From Tolypothrix sp. PCC 7712 (GTDB lineage: Bacteria; Cyanobacteriota; Cyanobacteriia; Cyanobacteriales; Nostocaceae), in assembly GCF_025860405.1 (NCBI RefSeq), contig NZ_CP063785.1, positions 620,001 through 684,000 on the forward strand: a DNA stretch of 64,000 bases. The letters are read 5' to 3'. Position 1 is the first letter of the stretch. Each line of letters starts with the position of its first letter. Made by a program: the position numbers and the translations under genes. This document shows, piece by piece, positions 1 to 9,465 of this stretch. Under the pieces are notes generated by a model. That model was not told where the DNA came from. It ran no database searches and saw only the letters and a program-made list of their open reading frames with translations.

Positions 1-4
1 ATAA

Positions 5-38
5 TTACCCATTACCCATTACCCATTACCCATTACCA
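5..38. repeat. Heptamer short tandem repeats (STRR)
   Basis: The unit CCATTAC is repeated about four times in a row. Heptamer tandem repeats of this sort are a known feature of heterocystous cyanobacterial genomes. Similar arrays recur in this window near 25057-25110, 29876-30003, 33501-33535, 36848-36880 and 53938-53966. Confidence 0.85.
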
Positions 39-168
39 AATGACAAACCCCCTTTTTTAACTGTCATCTTCCTATAGATAGGTTATCGCAAAACTTTAAG
101 TCAGATTTCTTAAATGAAACTGTGTGATTTAATAAATTTAGCCATATAGGTATACGGGTAGTGCCTCT

Positions 169-3100
169 GTGAAGCGTGATAAGAGGGGTAAGTTTATCCA
201 AAGTTGGGGATTAGAAGCGAAGCAGGCAGTTAACCTATCGTTGACGAAGACGGCTTGGCAACTATTACAGCAGGAGGCACATAAACGTGGCATTTCTCGT
301 TCTGAACTTGTAGAACGTTTTGCCCGGAGTTTAGAACTTGATACTGCTGATAATTATGTTGCCAAAAGTAATGACACAGTTGCAGCGCTACTAAATCTCC
401 ATAATAGCGATGTCTACGACGGGCTATGCCTACACACTGCCGATGCAATACTGAATGTAGTACAGGTTGACAATACAGAGATTAGCAGTACATATACGGC
501 AAATGGGCAGCAAGCTGAAGATTGGTTTCGGCAAGTTCTTGATGTCATCCCTCATATAGTTTGGACTTGTAAACCGAATGGGGAATTAGAATACTTCAAC
601 CAGCAGGCCCTTGATACCTTTGGTGTCAACTTGCAACAACTCCTAGCTAATGGTTGGTATCCATTAGTTCACCCAGAGGATTTACAACAATGTATCAAGA
701 CCTGGATGGCAACAGTGGCTACAGGTAACGATTACCAAATAGAATGTCGTTTGAAAATTGCTGACGGCTCTTATCGCTGGCACTTGACAAGGGCAATTCC
801 TAACCGCGATCGCACAGGAAAAATTACCCGTTGGTATGGTACTTCCACTGATATTAATGACCGCAAGCAATTAGAACAAGTATTTCAACAGCAAGCTCAA
901 GCTCAAGCTAATCAAAGCCAATGGCTGGAGGCGGTACTAAATTTGCTACCGATTCCATTGGTATTTATTGACCCAAATACTACTTGTTTTACCTTCTCCA
1001 ATAAAGCTGCAAAAGCAATGGCAGGAGGTGAAATGTATAGCGATCGCCCCTCTGGAATATACGATCAGGACTTTTACTGTACCGATGCTACAGGAAAGCT
1101 GATCCCATCTGAGCAACTGCCGACATTCCGCGTCACCCTAGGCGAAACAATTCAAGGCGCAGAGTTGAATTGGCATACCCCAACTGGTGTTTACCCATTG
1201 TTGGTTCATGCTGATACTTTACCTGCAATGTACGATCGCCCGGCAACTTGTGTGATGGTGTTTCAGGATATTAGCGATCGCAAACGCATAGAACAACGAG
1301 AAAAGTTTCTGGCGCAAGCATCGCAAACTTTTGCCGCCGCTAGGTTAGATTTACAAACTTTGTTGGATACCATCACTCAACTGATTGGCAATTTAACTGG
1401 TGATTCCTGTGTCTTGAGTTTGTTATCTCAGGATCAACTTTGGCTAGATACGGTTTCTTCTTACCATGTCAATCCCGAAATTCGGGAATTTATCGGTGAA
1501 CTACTCGCTCAACGGCGTTCTATTGATGATGGCATGAGTGGACTTGTTGCCCAAACAGGCGAAACGATTTTTTTGCCAGTTGCTTCACCAGAAGAAATTC
1601 GTAAATCTATTAAGCGAGAATATTTACCCTATGTCGAGCGCTACGGCGTTTACAGTTTGTTAATGATACCGTTGCAGGTACAAGAACAAATTATTGGCAC
1701 TCTGAGCATTTCGCGGGAAAGGCCTGGAGAACCTTATAGCAACGAAGACCGCAGATTATTTCAAGATATCGCAGACCGAGCAGCGATGGCGATCGCAAAT
1801 GCTCGACTTTACCAACAAGTCAAGCAAACTGCTAACCGTAACGCTAGTTTACAGTTAGTTACCACCGCCCTTTCGGAATCGCTGACACCAACGGAAGTTG
1901 CAGAAGTAATTGTAGAACAAAGCTTTGCTGTTTTAAATGCGGCTGCGGCTTTAGTAGCAGTTGTCTGTGAAAATGGCCAGGAATTAGAAATCATTCATTC
2001 TATCGGTTTTCAGCTAGAAGTAGTCAAAAGTTGGCAGAGAGTTGCCATTAATGTATCATCTCCCCTATCGGATGCAGTGCGTACTGGCAAACCGATTTGG
2101 GAAGAGTCGATAGAGCAGCGAGTCAAGCGCTATCCGCATCTGGCAGATATCTATGCTAATTATGATTATGCTGCTTGGATTTCCTTACCCCTCATGCTGG
2201 AAGGTCGAGCAGTGGGAGGAATTACCCTTGGGTTTCAAGAATTTTCTGCACTTAATCAAGATGAGCGAGCATTTATCTTAGCTTTATCACAACAAGCTGC
2301 TGGTGCGATCGCTCGTGCCCAACTTTACGAAGCCGAAAAACGCGCTAGAGCCGCAGCAGAAGCAGCCAACCGCACAAAAGACGAATTTCTCGCTATCCTC
2401 TCTCATGAACTGCGAACACCATTAAGTCCGATTCTTGGCTGGACTAAATTACTTCGTAGTGGCAATCTTCATGCCAATAAAACAGCCGTAGCGCTAGAAA
2501 CCATCGAGCGCAATGCCAAGTTACAAGTCCAGCTCATTGACGATATCTTGGATATTTCGCGCATTTTACAGGGTAAGTTCAGTTTAAATTCTGATGCTGT
2601 TGACCTGAAAGAGATTATTAGCGCAGCTGTAGAAACTGTACATTTAGCAGCCGCAGCTAAAACAATTCCCATCCACACTGATTTTGCAGTTGATGTTGGA
2701 CAGGTATTAGGTGATGCAGCAAGATTGCAACAAGTTATCTGGAATTTGCTCTCAAATGCAGTGAAGTTCACACCTACAGGGGGTAGGGTAGAAATTCGTT
2801 TAGAGAAAAATGGTTCACAGGCGCAAATTCAAGTTATAGATACAGGTAGAGGTATCAACCCAGAATTCTTACCCTACGTCTTTGATTATTTCCGGCAAGC
2901 TGATAGCAGTATTACCAGAACTTTTGGGGGTTTAGGATTAGGATTGGCGATTGTCCGACAAATTGTCGAACTGCATGGCGGAACTGTCAAAGCCGAAAGT
3001 CCAGGTATAGAACAGGGTGCTACCTTCAGCGTTAATTTACCTTTATTACCGACACCAAAATTAAAAACAGCAGTGGAACAATCAATAACAGATAGCCTGA

Positions 3101-3471
3101 GTTTGCAGGGAATTCAGGTGTTAGCTGTAGATGACGAAGTAGATAATTTAGACTTAGTTAATTTTATTTTAGAAGAAGCAGGCGCTAACGTTATCTCCGT
3201 ATCTTCTGCCACAGAAGCATTACAGCTACTCCAGCAAACTCAACCCGACATTTTGCTAGCGGATATTGGAATGCCAAAAATCGATGGCTATACATTAATC
3301 CGCGAGATTAGAGAACAAGGGGGAAAAATCCCTGCGATCGCTTTAACAGCCTACGCTGGGGATATGAACAAAAAGCAGGCTCTGCAAGCTGGTTTTCAGT
3401 TCTATCTCTCCAAACCCGTTGATCCAGACGAGTTAATCCAGGCGATCGCGCAAATTGTTCAGCGTGAATAA
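169..3471 (+). CDS. Hybrid sensor histidine kinase, RHH-like/PAS-PAS-GAF-GAF-HisKA-HATPase-REC
   Basis: A 1100-residue soluble phosphorelay kinase that should autophosphorylate on His and pass the phosphate to its own receiver domain. Residues about 20-55 resemble a ribbon-helix-helix (CopG-like) fold. PAS domains lie at about 117-235 and 250-375 and GAF domains at about 385-540 and 555-715. The H-box SHELRTPLSP carries the phospho-acceptor His746. The ATPase N box (NLLSNAVKFT, about 860), G1 (DTGRGI, about 890) and G2 (GLGLGLAIV, about 921) follow. The C-terminal receiver (about 983-1097) has the acidic pair DDE, Asp1032 in DILLADIGMP, and the conserved Lys in LSKPVD. There are no membrane segments. 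The start is GTG; the first ATG is far inside. No partner response regulator is adjacent, so the signal and target are unknown. Confidence 0.93.
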   Translation: MKRDKRGKFIQSWGLEAKQAVNLSLTKTAWQLLQQEAHKRGISRSELVERFARSLELDTADNYVAKSNDTVAALLNLHNSDVYDGLCLHTADAILNVVQVDNTEISSTYTANGQQAEDWFRQVLDVIPHIVWTCKPNGELEYFNQQALDTFGVNLQQLLANGWYPLVHPEDLQQCIKTWMATVATGNDYQIECRLKIADGSYRWHLTRAIPNRDRTGKITRWYGTSTDINDRKQLEQVFQQQAQAQANQSQWLEAVLNLLPIPLVFIDPNTTCFTFSNKAAKAMAGGEMYSDRPSGIYDQDFYCTDATGKLIPSEQLPTFRVTLGETIQGAELNWHTPTGVYPLLVHADTLPAMYDRPATCVMVFQDISDRKRIEQREKFLAQASQTFAAARLDLQTLLDTITQLIGNLTGDSCVLSLLSQDQLWLDTVSSYHVNPEIREFIGELLAQRRSIDDGMSGLVAQTGETIFLPVASPEEIRKSIKREYLPYVERYGVYSLLMIPLQVQEQIIGTLSISRERPGEPYSNEDRRLFQDIADRAAMAIANARLYQQVKQTANRNASLQLVTTALSESLTPTEVAEVIVEQSFAVLNAAAALVAVVCENGQELEIIHSIGFQLEVVKSWQRVAINVSSPLSDAVRTGKPIWEESIEQRVKRYPHLADIYANYDYAAWISLPLMLEGRAVGGITLGFQEFSALNQDERAFILALSQQAAGAIARAQLYEAEKRARAAAEAANRTKDEFLAILSHELRTPLSPILGWTKLLRSGNLHANKTAVALETIERNAKLQVQLIDDILDISRILQGKFSLNSDAVDLKEIISAAVETVHLAAAAKTIPIHTDFAVDVGQVLGDAARLQQVIWNLLSNAVKFTPTGGRVEIRLEKNGSQAQIQVIDTGRGINPEFLPYVFDYFRQADSSITRTFGGLGLGLAIVRQIVELHGGTVKAESPGIEQGATFSVNLPLLPTPKLKTAVEQSITDSLSLQGIQVLAVDDEVDNLDLVNFILEEAGANVISVSSATEALQLLQQTQPDILLADIGMPKIDGYTLIREIREQGGKIPAIALTAYAGDMNKKQALQAGFQFYLSKPVDPDELIQAIAQIVQRE

Positions 3472-5036
3472 TTGCGATCGTATCTACCTCAAACTCATAT
3501 AAATTTGAAAAAAGACTGCGACAGATGCTAAATCCCAGCAGGGTTGGCTGAAAAATCAAAGGTGATACCAATTTGAAAAAAGAATGCGAGAGATTGTAGG
3601 GGCAAGGCAATGCCTTGCCCTCTAGAATATATTGATGTGTAGCAAACATTATTTGAATTGGTATAACCTTCTCTGGATTCTCAGAAGAAAAAATCTATTC
3701 AGGTGCAAGGATGGGAGTCAATACTGCTCGGTTAAGGATTTTCAACTCGGAATTTGGTTTGGGGAAAAGGTGAAAGGGTTAGGGTTAAAGGTTTTTTCTT
3801 GCCCATTTTCCCCTTCCTCTTTTGCTCTTAACCGACAAGTATTGAGATGGGGGTAAAGTATACCCCCATCCTTGCATCACACTGGTCAGATTCAAGACGG
3901 TGTATCCGAGGTAAAATCAAGACAAATTTTCAATTGCTATAAATATGAAGGATTCTGCAAGAAGTATCAAAGCTTCTAGCATAGTATCAATAAGTGCCTG
4001 ATCAGTATCTCTTACGCACTCAAGTAATTTAAGTTATTATTTTTACTTTACAGTTACTGAAACCTGAAATTACCATCATCACAAGAGATTCGATGATTTT
4101 AAGAGGATGAGATAGCATAGAACACCAATAATTATAATGCTTGTGTAAACAAAATTTGAACTTTTTATAAAAAACGGGGAAACTAGTTGCAAATTTAACA
4201 TGACTAATCGATGATAACTAATAAGTAAATCACGTAAAAAACAGACTAAAAGTTTCAGTATTATTACGGTTGCATCACCTATCTACCTCGACTTTAATGT
4301 CGATTTTAATCGGGGATTTTGAAAATTAGTTATTGCTTGGGGTAATTTAGTTATAAATTACCAGTAGTCAACATAGGAAATTGTTTGGCAATTTCATGTG
4401 ATGTGCAAAACTACGTAAACTTATCTTTTTTCTGTTTTTTATATGTATGGTTTTTCATACATAGATAATTGTCACAAATCATATAGGATAGCTCAATATC
4501 TGGGATGTGTTATAGAGTGTAAGAAAGTGTTAAGCTTTTAAATCCAAGTAATACATCACATATAAATAGGTGTGCCTCTACATTTAAATGCTTTGGACTC
4601 GTAAGAGACGTACTCATCAGTTTTCCCAACTATTTAATTTAAATAATCTAATTAGGAATATTGGTGATTTGCTACATAGTTGATTAGACAATTGAGGTAG
4701 CAATTAACCTTTGTTTCTGATTTCATTGCATCAAGGCAGCTTTTTGTAGGCTATATACTTTTGATGTCAAGCTTGCTTGTGCTTGAATATTTTTTAGTCA
4801 TGGAAAGCAAAGCAGAAAGAATTATTGTTAACCCTTAATGGTTAATAGTTACATTATTGGTGAACATCGAAAAATTAGATATTGGCAACAAACTCATGTT
4901 TGGTAATTAACTAATCACGTCGAAGTCAAAACTGAGATTACTTAACTTTTTGGTTGTGTAATTTTTACAAACCAGATAAGTTTCAAATATTCATTTTTCC
5001 TTTCACCTGAGTGCTGTTTGGTCTAAATTAGAGACG
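3472..5036. other. Long intergenic region before the exopolysaccharide cluster
   Basis: About 1.56 kb without a convincing gene. The first 200 bases hold a MITE-like element (3565-3664) and an imperfect direct repeat: a segment beginning TTTGAAAAAAGA occurs near 3504 and again near 3572. The AT-rich part from 4000 to 5036 has no codon-like pattern on either strand. It probably contains the promoter and leader of the polysaccharide operon, but I cannot place a specific site. Confidence 0.6.
3565..3664. repeat. MITE-like element with ATACCAATT ends
   Basis: About 100 bp bounded by perfect 9-bp terminal inverted repeats (ATACCAATT at 3565-3573, AATTGGTAT at 3656-3664). It carries an internal palindrome GGGCAAGGCA-A-TGCCTTGCCC at 3600-3620. 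It has no coding capacity. The form fits a non-autonomous element, or a structured dispersed repeat of the kind common in Nostocales. Confidence 0.5.
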
Positions 5037-5486
5037 ATGAAAATAATGTTGGTATGTACTTCTGGCGGTCACTTTGCGACCATGAGAAGTTTGCAGTCTT
5101 TTTGGTCAATGCATGAGAGAGTATGGGTGAGTGATCGCAAGAGCGATACAATAATTCTTGAAGAGAGTGAGAAAGTACATTGGTTGCCTTATCAAGCGCC
5201 CAGAGATATTTTAGCTCTAATCAAGAATATTCCCAAAACCTTCCAATTTATCCGTTTGGAAAAACCTGATGTAATTATTTCAACTGGAGCTAGTATTGCT
5301 ATAAATTTTGCCTTTGTAGCTAAGATTTTAGGGATTCGATTCATCTACATCGAAAGTATCTCTCGTGCTAATGAATTAAGTATTTCAGGGAGATTGGTCT
5401 ACCCAATATCTGATGAATTTTATGTTCAATGGGCTGAACTTTGCCAGAAATACCCTAAAGCAATTTTTAAGGGATATGCATCATGA
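5037..5486 (+). CDS. Alg14-like glycosyltransferase subunit (PssD-type)
   Basis: A 149-residue protein of the Alg14/PssD family, the membrane-recruiting half of a split UDP-sugar glycosyltransferase that adds the second sugar to a lipid-linked intermediate. The N-terminus MKIMLVCTSGGHFATM has the glycine/histidine loop of a GT-B N-terminal domain, and DVIISTGASIAINFAF (about 80-95) matches the family motif (STGA). The stop overlaps the next start (ATGA at 5483-5486), so the two halves are translationally coupled. It is the first gene of the polysaccharide operon. The sugar specificity cannot be read from sequence. Confidence 0.85.
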   Translation: MKIMLVCTSGGHFATMRSLQSFWSMHERVWVSDRKSDTIILEESEKVHWLPYQAPRDILALIKNIPKTFQFIRLEKPDVIISTGASIAINFAFVAKILGIRFIYIESISRANELSISGRLVYPISDEFYVQWAELCQKYPKAIFKGYAS

Positions 5487-5992
5487 TTCTAATGACCTTA
5501 GGAACTATTTCATTTCCGTTTGACCGTGCTGTATTGTGGTTAAAGATATTAATAGAACGTGGCGTAATTTCTGAATCTGTGTTTTTGCAATACGGGACTA
5601 GCGACGTTTCTATATTAAAAGGAATGTCTTCTGTAACTTTAGAACCAACGATTACTGCCCAAGAATTAGTGAAGTTGGTAGATGCTTCTCGCTTAGTTAT
5701 TTCTCATGCTGGGCAAGGTTCAACTAAGATGCTAGCAGCTAAAGGTGCAAGTTTTGTGATTTTACCAAGACTCAAACGCTACGGAGAACATGTTGATGAC
5801 CATCAGCTGTTATTTGCTCGAAGCGTTGCGAAATTTGGGATCAAAAGCTTTCTATCGTTAGATGAATTAGAGAAGGCTATTGTCGAACCACCACCATACT
5901 TTCAAGAAAAAATCTTTGCCTATCCTAGGCTAACAGATTACCTGTTGACACAATATCCTCCTAAGAATAAGACTATTCAGTTAGTTTCGTAA
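5483..5992 (+). CDS. Alg13-like glycosyltransferase subunit (PssE-type)
   Basis: A 169-residue protein with the C-terminal GT28 (MurG/Alg13) fold, which supplies the UDP-sugar-binding half of the two-subunit transferase. The family signature SRLVISHAGQGSTKML (about 70-88) followed by KGASFVILPRL is clear, and GEHVDDHQ is typical of Alg13/PssE proteins. It starts inside the stop of the preceding Alg14-like gene, which supports a heterodimer. It probably adds the second sugar of the repeat unit on the cytoplasmic face. Confidence 0.86.
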   Translation: MILMTLGTISFPFDRAVLWLKILIERGVISESVFLQYGTSDVSILKGMSSVTLEPTITAQELVKLVDASRLVISHAGQGSTKMLAAKGASFVILPRLKRYGEHVDDHQLLFARSVAKFGIKSFLSLDELEKAIVEPPPYFQEKIFAYPRLTDYLLTQYPPKNKTIQLVS

Positions 5993-6030
5993 GCTTATTA
6001 TCTATTTGTAGTTATTTGAGGTTTAAAGCT

Positions 6031-8076
6031 GTGAAGGTATCTGCAATTGTAAAAAGACATGGACTAGCCTTAGCTGGATTGAATAGCCTAACCATTGGTG
6101 GTACTGCAATCATAGCTATATTTTCACCAAGGGTTTGGACGGCTAGTACTCAACTAATATTGCCGGATACCACAAGTAACTTAGATGCGAATTTAGGCAG
6201 TTTAGGACAAATCAAAGACCAAGGAGTTGCTTTTACTAACGAACTCAATCCTTTACAAGTGCAGACTTCCATCATCACTAGCGATGATGTGATTCGTCCT
6301 GTTTGGTTTACTGATCCTGAAAAAGATAACTATAGCAGCCTTGAAAGCTACAAAAAACAATTTAAAGTCAAGCCTGTAGACCAATCCACAACTATTCGCT
6401 TAGAGGTAACAGGTTCTTTAGCAGAACTGGCAAGAAACAGGTCAGAAAAACTGCTTTTGAGCTACCAACGTCGTCTTAACGAACTGCGTCAGGGAACTTC
6501 CAATTCTCGACAGCAATTTAGCAAGGTGCAACTTGAACAAGCAGAACGCAATTTGCAAATAGCTAAGAATAAACTGGCGCAATTCAAGCAATCTACAGGA
6601 TTGGTGAGCAATGATGACCAAACTAGGAATTTAGTAGAAGCCATTAAAAGTTTGCGAACGACACAAATTGAAGTGCGTTCCCAAGCGCAAGCTGCAAAAA
6701 TGCGATCGCAAGCTTTAAGTCAGAGACTGGGGATGTCTGCACAACAAGCAATGAATTCTTTACGTTTGAGTCAAAATAAGGAGTACCAAGGACTAAGACA
6801 AAAATTATCAGAAGTTGATACTGCGATCGCCGCCCAAAGGGGTAATTTTACTGAAGAACACCCCAGTATCCAGTCTTTGCTGGAAAAGCGTACTTCATTA
6901 AATGATGCACTCAACCGACAACTAAGTTTGCTAATTCCTGGTTCGGAAAAACTTGATACTAGTTTTGGTGGTAATAACTTTAAAGATCCGACAATGGATT
7001 TAATTGTGCAGTTGATTCAAGCCGATACTGATGGCCAAGCACTAGAACAACAAGCAAAACAAATTCAAGCTCAAGTGCAGAGTTTGAATGCAGAATTAAA
7101 ATCAATTTCTACTAAACAAGGAGAACTGTTAGATTTACAACGCAAGTATGAGATTGCAGAAGGGGTTTACAAAGGTCTTGTAGCTCAGTTAGAGCAAGCA
7201 AAAATTAGCGCTTTTAACTCTTATCCGAATGTGCAAATTCTAGATTCACCGACTGTTGATCCTAAACCAACAAGTCCCAAGTTATCTTTGATGGTTCTGG
7301 GTGCAATGTTGTCATCAATCTTTGGTAGTCTGGCTGTTGTCACATATCTGGAATCTCGTAACTCGCTACTCAAAGTCAAGGATTTGCAAGAGATGGAATT
7401 GCCTATTTTGGGAAGAATTCCGACTCTCAAAGCTGCGACTAGAGGGTTGAAATTGGAATTGGTATCGGAAATAGGGTTTCAACGCTTGGCTTCTACCCTC
7501 AGCTTGATGTCTTTAGAGAAGCGTCGTTTGATGGTGAGCAGTTCTATACCTGGCGAAGGTAAAACTACGGTAACAATTGGACTAGCTGCAGCATTAGCTG
7601 TTTTAGGTTTCCGAGTGTTAATTATGGATGGCGATTTCCACAAAGCTCAACTAAGCAAGTATTTTGGCTATGCTGTCCCGCGAGAAACAAATGTTTTACC
7701 TTCACCAATAGCGGTAAATTTAGGATTAGATTTTTTACCTGCACCTTCGATACCGACGAATAAGGTGATGGAATTTGTAGCGAGGGGACGTTTTGAAGAG
7801 TACTTAAATAAAGCTCAGAAGTTAGGCAACTATGATTACGTGATTGTTGATAGTGCTCCTGTGAATTCGACGGTGGAAACGGCTTTGATGGCCAAGATAT
7901 TCACCAACGTGTTGTTAGTAGTTAGGTTGGGAGTCAGCGATCGCCACATGTTACATGAAAGTTTAGAACAACTCGCACATCACAATGCCCAAATTATCGG
8001 TTTAGTACTGAATGGTATCGAGCAACGAGGTGAGGGGTATGTATACAGACAAGATGGGCAAAAGATTGAAGCATGA
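6031..8076 (+). CDS. Wzc-type polysaccharide co-polymerase with tyrosine autokinase domain
   Basis: An inner-membrane protein that sets chain length in Wzx/Wzy polysaccharide assembly. The N-terminal part has a membrane segment (about 14-32), a Wzz-like periplasmic region and long coiled-coil helices (about 145-400). A second membrane segment (about 417-440) leads to a cytoplasmic BY-kinase with Walker A PGEGKTT (about 507-513), Walker A' VLIMDGD and Walker B YVIVDSAP (about 605). The tail holds only two close Tyr residues (GYVYRQ), fewer than most Wzc proteins. The GTG at 6031 is preferred because GAGG at 6018-6021 lies 9 bases upstream; a TTG at 6016 would overlap that site. The stop overlaps the next start (ATGA). 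Confidence 0.9.
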   Translation: MKVSAIVKRHGLALAGLNSLTIGGTAIIAIFSPRVWTASTQLILPDTTSNLDANLGSLGQIKDQGVAFTNELNPLQVQTSIITSDDVIRPVWFTDPEKDNYSSLESYKKQFKVKPVDQSTTIRLEVTGSLAELARNRSEKLLLSYQRRLNELRQGTSNSRQQFSKVQLEQAERNLQIAKNKLAQFKQSTGLVSNDDQTRNLVEAIKSLRTTQIEVRSQAQAAKMRSQALSQRLGMSAQQAMNSLRLSQNKEYQGLRQKLSEVDTAIAAQRGNFTEEHPSIQSLLEKRTSLNDALNRQLSLLIPGSEKLDTSFGGNNFKDPTMDLIVQLIQADTDGQALEQQAKQIQAQVQSLNAELKSISTKQGELLDLQRKYEIAEGVYKGLVAQLEQAKISAFNSYPNVQILDSPTVDPKPTSPKLSLMVLGAMLSSIFGSLAVVTYLESRNSLLKVKDLQEMELPILGRIPTLKAATRGLKLELVSEIGFQRLASTLSLMSLEKRRLMVSSSIPGEGKTTVTIGLAAALAVLGFRVLIMDGDFHKAQLSKYFGYAVPRETNVLPSPIAVNLGLDFLPAPSIPTNKVMEFVARGRFEEYLNKAQKLGNYDYVIVDSAPVNSTVETALMAKIFTNVLLVVRLGVSDRHMLHESLEQLAHHNAQIIGLVLNGIEQRGEGYVYRQDGQKIEA

Positions 8077-9422
8077 AACGACATTTATCTTTAAACGCTT
8101 TTTCATCAAGAATAGATAGCTATAACGATAAACTCTTTCGCGGTGTTTTGATTCGTTGGGAACTCTTAACGCAAGCAGAAAAAGTTGTCAGCCAGGGAAT
8201 TATCTTGATTCCCCTGTGGTGGTTAATTGGCTGGGCTATAATGCCATTTATATGGGTTATTGGTATCGTAATTTATGAATACAAAAATTATAAAAAAATA
8301 CGTTTATCTCGTCCTAGTGTAGAAGTCATTGCAATACTTTTATTTACCGTTAATAGCATAATTTCTTTTATAGTAAATTCTCCACAAATTTATCCAAGAG
8401 GGCTGATTTTCCCATTTTATATGTGGGGATGCGGTGGACTGTTACTTTGGTATATTCAAAGCCATAAAATTCGCATTCGCTTACAAGTTGTCGCTTGGGC
8501 ATTTTCTATTGCTATCTGTATGATGTTGGTTTGGTGGTTACTGTTTTACTTTATTCTTAATGAGCCATACTTTATTCCAACGAGAACTCTTTATGCAACC
8601 ATTCTTGATAAAGGAGCACGATATAATCCTAATGATATAAGTAGTGTTAGTAATTTCTTGGTTCCATATAACTCTGCCGAAAGAGGTTTTGGAGGATTAT
8701 ATCGTTATACATTCTTCTTCACTCATCCAACAGTTTCTTCTTTTGCTATAGGCTTTGCAGGACTCATCGTTTTAGATACTAAAAAACGTCTATGGTATTT
8801 ACCAATTATTACAGTATGTTCTTTTTTAATCCTGATTTGTCAAGCACGTAATGCTTGGTTAGTGTTACCTATAATCCTGATTTTACGGTGGTTATTTATA
8901 AATAGTAAAACAAAAGAAATTGCATTTATATTAACATTATTATCAATCATAAGTTTTGTCAGTCTCTCTATACCTTCAGTTACTAATTGGATTAATGAAA
9001 CTAACTCTAATACAGTAGAAGTTACTAGTAACTTCCGCAAAGATTCTACGGAAACACGGAATTTGATTTATCAACGCACATGGCAAAGTATTGTTGAAGA
9101 ACCTTCTCTAATAGGACATGGATTAAATGGAGCTTCTGTACAGCCTGGGTTTGAGTTTGCTGTGGTCGGTACTGAGAGTTTTATTTTGGGAACCTTACTT
9201 TACAAATCAGGTTTTTTAGGTACTGGATTATTTATCACTTTTTTGTTTGCTTTTCTCCGATGGTTTTACAAAACACGCGAAAATAGACCTATTTGTAGTT
9301 TTTTAATACTACTATATTTTGGCTTAACTTCTCTAGTAACTGAATTTGAAATACCCGTTGTAATCATGACTTTATTGTCAAGTATGTTATTCAATCCAAG
9401 TCAAATTACATCTAAAAAATAA
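8073..9422 (+). CDS. O-antigen ligase/Wzy-type polysaccharide polymerase
   Basis: A 449-residue integral membrane protein with 10 or more hydrophobic segments. Between helices in the C-terminal half lies a polar loop with STETRNLIYQRTWQSI followed by GHGLNGASV. That arrangement (R-x-x-x-x-x-R/W then GxG) is typical of the O-antigen ligase/Wzy_C superfamily. It starts inside the stop of the wzc-like gene, so they are co-translated. In context it is the likely polymerase that joins lipid-linked repeat units in the periplasm. Polymerase and ligase cannot be told apart by sequence alone. Confidence 0.8.
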   Translation: MKRHLSLNAFSSRIDSYNDKLFRGVLIRWELLTQAEKVVSQGIILIPLWWLIGWAIMPFIWVIGIVIYEYKNYKKIRLSRPSVEVIAILLFTVNSIISFIVNSPQIYPRGLIFPFYMWGCGGLLLWYIQSHKIRIRLQVVAWAFSIAICMMLVWWLLFYFILNEPYFIPTRTLYATILDKGARYNPNDISSVSNFLVPYNSAERGFGGLYRYTFFFTHPTVSSFAIGFAGLIVLDTKKRLWYLPIITVCSFLILICQARNAWLVLPIILILRWLFINSKTKEIAFILTLLSIISFVSLSIPSVTNWINETNSNTVEVTSNFRKDSTETRNLIYQRTWQSIVEEPSLIGHGLNGASVQPGFEFAVVGTESFILGTLLYKSGFLGTGLFITFLFAFLRWFYKTRENRPICSFLILLYFGLTSLVTEFEIPVVIMTLLSSMLFNPSQITSKK

Positions 9423-9465
9423 TTGTTAAAAACATGCTTTTTTATTTAAAATAAAGGAAATATTT

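Noticed and set aside
3308..3649. A 113-codon - strand frame at the end of the histidine kinase gene
   Set aside because: It overlaps a certain kinase receiver domain and contains no recognisable motif.
3632..3856. A 74-codon open frame in the region before the polysaccharide cluster
   Set aside because: It begins within the MITE-like element, has unusual composition and no ribosome-binding site.
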